Origin: Thermoplasmata archaeon
GTDB lineage: Archaea; Thermoplasmatota; Thermoplasmata; SG8-5
Length of the DNA: 9,117 nucleotides
Assembly: GCA_030655715.1 (NCBI GenBank)
Contig: JAUSPR010000224.1
Span: 1 to 9,117 of the forward strand
Reading direction: 5' to 3'
A program made the position numbers and the translations under genes. Shown piece after piece: positions 5,486 through 9,117 of the stretch. Below the pieces are notes generated by a model. That model saw only the letters and a list, made by a program, of their open reading frames with translations, ran no database searches and was not told the DNA's origin. Position 1 is the stretch's first letter, and every line of letters begins with the position of its first letter.

Positions 5486-6550
5486 TCAAATCATCTTGGT
5501 GATTTCTAAGTAGACATCCACAGCCCTCACCACATCGTTCACATCAACCCACTCATCCGTCTGATGCGCCATCGTGGAACCGCCCGGCCCCAGAACGATC
5601 GTATTCGGGTTCAATTGCCCGAACACTGCCATCTCGGTGCCATAAGGGACCGAGTAGGCCTTGCCGCCTAAAAGAGTCTCCAGCCGGGCCAGGAATTCCT
5701 TTGAAATGCCTGAAGTAACAGGCACAAGTTCGTGGATAAGCTCGACCTGAACGGATTCGTCATCCGCCCTTACCAGCTTTTTCAGTATGCCCAGCATCTC
5801 TGGATTCGTGTATTTTGAGTGGAATCTGACATCGATGACTGCGCTGGCGCTTTCCGGCATTACGTTCATTCCCGTGCCGCCGGATATCATGTTGATGCCT
5901 ATTGTAACAGGGTCATGCTGACTGAGGCCGAACAATTCCGAATCTATCAACTCGTTCAGCCTGGGAATCAGGTCGGCGATTGCATTCCTGCCAAGCTCGG
6001 GCATGGCAGAATGCGCGTTCTTGCCGAATGTGGTTATGCGGAACTGGACAATGCCTTTTTCATCGATTACAGGAAGCATTCCTGTGGGTTCACATATAAT
6101 CAGCAGCGGAATGTCTGCAATTTCGGGATGTTTTTCAGCAACAATCTTCGCGCCGGACATTCCGACTTCTTCATCAGTGGTAAAGATTATGGCGAAGTCC
6201 ATACCTTTTTCGGCAAGTATCTCGCAAGCAAGTAAAAGCGATGTGCATCCGCCCTTCATGTCAAGAGAACCGCGGCCGTACACTCGGTCGTCATCGACCT
6301 GGCCCATGCCATATTTCCAGCCTTCGCCCTTGGGCACTGTGTCCAGATGTCCGTTGAAAAGTATCTTCGGGCTACCCTTGGTGGCAAATATCGCGGGATT
6401 TCCAGCATTCTCATGCCGATGAATGGTCAGGCCCATCTTTTCCAGTAATGGAGTAACAACCTGAAGAACAGGTTCCTTGGACATTGATGGCTCTGACTCT
6501 GCTTTTACAAGTTGTGCAAGCAGGTCAATGGCTTTCTGCTAGTCAATCAT
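5486..6550 (-). CDS. M20-family metallopeptidase (ArgE/DapE-like) with in-frame TAG at codon 4
   Basis: This is a zinc-dependent deacylase/peptidase of the M20 family. The metal and catalytic set is complete: H68-L-D70, D97, the E127-E128 pair in TTDEEVG, E154 in CEPTG, H180 in the AHSAMPELGRNAI dimer-domain motif, and H329 in MAHQTDEW. The substrate could be an acetylated or succinylated amino acid or a dipeptide. The first ATG without a stop in the way is at 6484, but the frame upstream of it (AIDLLAQLVKAESEPS) is clearly the usual first helix of the family. The only good start is the ATG at 6550, 5 bases after GGGTG (6556-6560), 11 bases after etfA. That frame reads M-I-D-TAG-Q-K-A, with the TAG at 6539-6541. 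Recoding, a disabling mutation, or a non-ATG start are the options. Residues are numbered from 6550. Last gene of the etf operon. Confidence 0.85.
6539..6541 (-). other. In-frame amber (TAG) codon near the start of the M20 peptidase
   Basis: The TAG is codon 4 of the frame that begins at the well-placed ATG at 6550 and continues without interruption to 5486. Between it and the ATG at 6484 there is no ATG, GTG or TTG. It could encode pyrrolysine, be read through, be a point mutation, or be an assembly error. Confidence 0.75.
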
Positions 6551-6561
6551 CCTAACACCCG

Positions 6562-7800
6562 TTACTGGCCGATTCCGGCGGCCTTCAGTTCTTCAATCAA
6601 TGCTGGAATAACATCGAACAAGTCTCCCACCAGACCGATATCAGCAACAGTGAAAATCTGCGCGCTCGGGTCCTTGTTGATTGCCACTATACATTCGGAA
6701 TTCTGCATTCCTGCCCTGTGCTGGATTGAACCGGATATTCCGCAAGCAATGTAGAGGTTCGGCCGTACGGATTTCCCGGTCTGACCGACCTGATGGTCCT
6801 TGGATATCCAGCCCTTTTCGACTGCGACCCTTGAACCTCCGACCTCTGCATTTAGAATGTCTGCAAGTGCCTGGATTGTCTTGAAACCGTCAGCGCCGCC
6901 GACACCCCTTCCGCCAGAGACGATGATCTTGGCATCTTCGAGGTTAGCCACTACCTTGCGCTCCTTGATGATTTCGATTATTCTTGTTAGAACGTCAGCA
7001 TCAGTAAGCTTGGCATCGAATATTATTGTCTCGCCTTTCCTGTTCTGGTCAGGTTCCAGTACCTTCATGATGCCCGGCCTAACCGTGGACATTTGCGGCC
7101 TGTTGTCTGGACACATGATTGTGGCCATGATGTTTCCACCGAATGCGGGCCTTGTTTGAAGCAGCATCCTGGTCTCGGTTTCTATTGACAACTCGGTGCA
7201 ATCGGCAGTAAGTCCGGTATCCAGGCGCTTTGCTATCCTGGGCGCGAGGTCCCTTCCGTTATGTGTCGCACCGTATAGCACGATTTCCGGTTTTTCTGCC
7301 CTGATGAGTTCAATCATTGCTTTTGCATAACTGCTGGTATTGTAATCTTTCAGTCTTGGATCATCGATAACATAGACCTTGTCAGCACCGCCAGCGATTA
7401 GGGTGGGTGCAAGTCCATCGACACCATGACCAAGAAGTGCTACGGAAAGCGGCACGCCCAATTCGTCTGCCAATCCTCTTCCGCGACCGAGCAGTTCCAG
7501 AGTGACCTTCATTAAGTCGCCTCCCCTCTGTTCAGCAAATACCATCACGCCCTTGTATTCACTCAAATCGGGCTTTACCAGGATTTCTTCGGCCTGTGCG
7601 GGTGCCTGGGCTGCTGGCATGGCTTCGCCCTCCACCAATATTGCCCCGACCGGACAATCGTCCGCGCCCTCTTTTATTCCGGGAGCATTCATGTCCAGAA
7701 CTTGAGCCTTCATCTGGTCGTTAATCTCGTAGCCCTTTGGACTAATCTTCACGCAAATCCCGCATCCGATGCAATCGTCAACGTTTATTGTAACCTTCAT
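6562..7800 (-). CDS. etfA: Electron transfer flavoprotein alpha subunit with N-terminal ferredoxin domain
   Basis: This is a 412-residue fusion. Residues 1-55 form a single-cluster [4Fe-4S] ferredoxin, with C10-IG-C13-GI-C16 and C49-PVGAI; the fifth position usual in such domains (C20) is S20, which in known monocluster ferredoxins is not a cluster ligand. An Ala/Pro-rich linker (about 56-72) leads to the EtfA body. The FAD domain is unmistakable: VSGGRGVGG (294-302), GGSRVAVEKGW (321-331), QVGQTGKSVRP (337-347), YIACGISGSIQH (350-361) and VADIGLVGDL (385-394). It forms the heterodimer with EtfB. ETFs with this added ferredoxin occur in electron-bifurcating systems such as caffeyl-CoA and lactate metabolism, so a ferredoxin link is inferred. 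The ribosome site AGGTGATT (7803-7810) overlaps the etfB stop, four bases from the ATG. Confidence 0.95.
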   Translation of the reverse strand: MKVTINVDDCIGCGICVKISPKGYEINDQMKAQVLDMNAPGIKEGADDCPVGAILVEGEAMPAAQAPAQAEEILVKPDLSEYKGVMVFAEQRGGDLMKVTLELLGRGRGLADELGVPLSVALLGHGVDGLAPTLIAGGADKVYVIDDPRLKDYNTSSYAKAMIELIRAEKPEIVLYGATHNGRDLAPRIAKRLDTGLTADCTELSIETETRMLLQTRPAFGGNIMATIMCPDNRPQMSTVRPGIMKVLEPDQNRKGETIIFDAKLTDADVLTRIIEIIKERKVVANLEDAKIIVSGGRGVGGADGFKTIQALADILNAEVGGSRVAVEKGWISKDHQVGQTGKSVRPNLYIACGISGSIQHRAGMQNSECIVAINKDPSAQIFTVADIGLVGDLFDVIPALIEELKAAGIGQ

Positions 7801-7804
7801 GGAA

Positions 7805-8590
7805 TCACCTCAGCACGTTCTTCTCCTTAAGTTTCTCAACGAGCTGTTTGCTCATTTCTTTCGCGTCTCCTTTCAATACCTCGCCCTTGCCCTTTGGCTC
7901 CGGCGCAAACGACCTCTTGACATTGGTTGGGGAGCCGTCCAGGCCGATGCATGCCATGTCAGCGCCGATATCTGCGGCTGTCCAGACTGTGACTTTCTTC
8001 TCCTGGTAAGCCTCAACTATTCCACGGACGCTCGGGTATCTTGGTTTGTTGAGGTCTGAAATGACCGTGAGAAGTGCTGGCAGGCTTGCTTCGATCCTTT
8101 CATAACCGTCCTCCAGTGCCCTTTCGCAAATGACCTTGCCGTCTCCGACCTCCACTTTTCTCACATAAGTTATCTGGGGTATCTGGAGGTGCTCGGCCAT
8201 CTGAGGGCCAATCTGGGCAGTATCGCCGTCAATGGCCTCCCTGCCGCAAATTATCAAATCGTAACCTATCTTTTTCGCTGCCTCGCCAAGTGTATATGAC
8301 GTGGCCCAGGTATCGGCGCCAGCGAATGCGCGGTCGCATAACAGAATCATGTCATCGGCGCCCATCGCGGAGCACTCACGAAGCGCGTCTTCAGCCTGGG
8401 GCGGGCCCATTGAAAGGACCGTTACCTTGCCGCCGAACTTTTCCTTCAAGTGAAGGGCCTCTTCCAGAGCATGTTTGTCATCGGGATTGACAATGCTTGG
8501 CACGCCTTCCCTGATGAGGGTCCCTGTCTTGGGGTCGATCTTCACATCTGTCGTATCTGGTACCTGCTTAACACAAACGATTATGTTCAT
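7805..8590 (-). CDS. etfB: Electron transfer flavoprotein beta subunit
   Basis: This 261-residue EtfB is of normal length, beginning with MNIIVCVKQVPDT. Landmarks are KTGTLIREGVPSIVNPDDKHALE (starting at residue 21), CGREAIDGDTAQIGPQMAEHL (115-135), the R-YPSVRGI block and the C-terminal helix. The N-terminal block resembles bifurcating (FixA/Bcd-type) ETF beta chains more than mammalian ones; this is judgement by eye. EtfB binds the second nucleotide (AMP in classical ETFs, FAD in bifurcating ones) and docks to partner dehydrogenases. GGAGGAG (8596-8602) lies 5 bases before the ATG, and the gene follows the acyl-CoA dehydrogenase by 31 bases. The physical order dehydrogenase-etfB-etfA implies these are each other's redox partners. 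Confidence 0.95.
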   Translation of the reverse strand: MNIIVCVKQVPDTTDVKIDPKTGTLIREGVPSIVNPDDKHALEEALHLKEKFGGKVTVLSMGPPQAEDALRECSAMGADDMILLCDRAFAGADTWATSYTLGEAAKKIGYDLIICGREAIDGDTAQIGPQMAEHLQIPQITYVRKVEVGDGKVICERALEDGYERIEASLPALLTVISDLNKPRYPSVRGIVEAYQEKKVTVWTAADIGADMACIGLDGSPTNVKRSFAPEPKGKGEVLKGDAKEMSKQLVEKLKEKNVLR

Positions 8591-8621
8591 TTTTTCTCCT
8601 CCATGATATCTGTAATTCGAA

Positions 8622-9117
8622 TTATTTCAGCAAATCTCCGGCAATCACCATCTTCTGGACTTCGGTGGTGCCTTCATAAATCTCGGTTATCTTGGCATCC
8701 CGATAGAACCTCTCCACGGGATATTCCTTTGTATATCCATATCCGCCATGGACCTGGATGGCATTTCTGGTTGCCTTCATCGCTATATCCGAGGCGAAGA
8801 ACTTTGCCATGGCAGCGGAAACTGTGTAAGGCCGACCTTTCCACTTGTCGAATGCAGCCTTGTAAACCAGAAGCCTGGCAGCGTCGATTTCTGTTGCCAT
8901 GTCTGAAATGAACCATTGAATTGCCTGGAAGCTTGAAATTGGTTTTCCGAACTGTTCCCTCTGCTTTGAGTATTTCAGGCTCTCCTCATAGGCTGCCTGG
9001 GCGATGCCAAGTGCCTGAGCTGCGATTCCGATCCTACCGCCGTCCAAGGTGGCCATTGCCACACCGAAGCCTTTCCCTTCTTGGCCAAGAACGTTGTCTT
9101 TGGACACTACCATGTCC
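8622..9117 (-). CDS. Acyl-CoA dehydrogenase, C-terminal part (cut by window edge)
   Basis: Only the last roughly 165 residues are inside the window; the frame stays open to 9117, and a full family member is about 380 residues. The visible part is the C-terminal helical domain: LGQEGKGFGVAMATLDGGRIG, then the QREQFGKPISSFQAIQW signature, VHGGYGYTKEYPVERFYRD, and IYEGTTEVQ, whose glutamate is the usual catalytic base in short/medium-chain enzymes. The enzyme oxidises an acyl-CoA to the 2-enoyl-CoA using FAD, or with a bifurcating ETF may run in the reducing direction. Chain-length preference cannot be told. The apparent ATG at 9111-9113 is internal, because the preceding codon (GAC) and the family sequence continue upstream. 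Confidence 0.95.
   Translation of the reverse strand, partial: DMVVSKDNVLGQEGKGFGVAMATLDGGRIGIAAQALGIAQAAYEESLKYSKQREQFGKPISSFQAIQWFISDMATEIDAARLLVYKAAFDKWKGRPYTVSAAMAKFFASDIAMKATRNAIQVHGGYGYTKEYPVERFYRDAKITEIYEGTTEVQKMVIAGDLLK

Noticed and set aside
6484..6550. Start of the M20 peptidase at the ATG at 6484
   Set aside because: The reading frame just upstream encodes typical family sequence, and no ribosome site precedes 6484.
5819..7159. Several + strand open frames of 60-140 codons within the peptidase and etfA regions
   Set aside because: They are antisense shadows of clearly conserved minus-strand genes; their translations show no family features.
9111..9113. ATG near the right edge as the start of the acyl-CoA dehydrogenase
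   Set aside because: The homology at this point corresponds to the middle of the family, and the frame stays open to the window edge.

Overview
The window looks like part of an archaeal chromosome. The best markers are a PurP-family purine ligase, which is known essentially from archaea, a ThiL of archaeal style, TATA-like boxes about 26-30 bases upstream of gene starts, and Shine-Dalgarno sites of the GGTG/AGGTGATT type placed 5-6 bases before ATG. A euryarchaeal or Thermoplasmatota-like heterotroph would fit the acyl-CoA dehydrogenase/ETF genes, but nothing here fixes the lineage.

Layout. Positions 1-537 hold the possible 3' end of an unrecognised gene on the + strand, then two head-to-tail copies (R1, R2) of a strongly folded repeat. 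Positions 538-2971 (minus strand) are a tight operon thiL - GNAT acetyltransferase - amrS with two ATGA stop/start overlaps. Positions 2972-3367 hold a third, inverted copy of the repeat (R3) and divergent promoters. Positions 3368-4057 (+) encode a single-domain KaiC/RecA-like ATPase. Positions 4058-4279 have no gene but contain an imperfect hairpin and a small element with a tRNA T-arm-like loop. Positions 4280-5437 (minus) are purP with its own TATA box and apparently no leader. Positions 5486-9117 (minus) are an operon read in the order acyl-CoA dehydrogenase (cut by the window edge) - etfB - etfA (with a fused ferredoxin domain) - M20 metallopeptidase.

How the genes work together. The acyl-CoA dehydrogenase would pass electrons to or from the EtfAB flavoprotein; the [4Fe-4S] ferredoxin domain on EtfA suggests a link to ferredoxin, as in electron-bifurcating ETF systems. 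ThiL makes thiamine diphosphate and PurP makes FAICAR in purine synthesis. AmrS is the radical SAM member of the AmmeMemoRadiSam set.

The two most unusual observations are (1) the M20 peptidase reading frame, whose family-like N-terminus and well-placed ribosome site both point to an ATG at 6550 but which has an in-frame TAG at codon 4, in a window where no recognised gene ends in TAG; and (2) the R1-R3 repeat family, in which a 10-bp stem keeps pairing across copies although four consecutive pairs differ, whose edges carry a shared short reading frame, and whose inverted copies bracket the thiL-GNAT-amrS operon.
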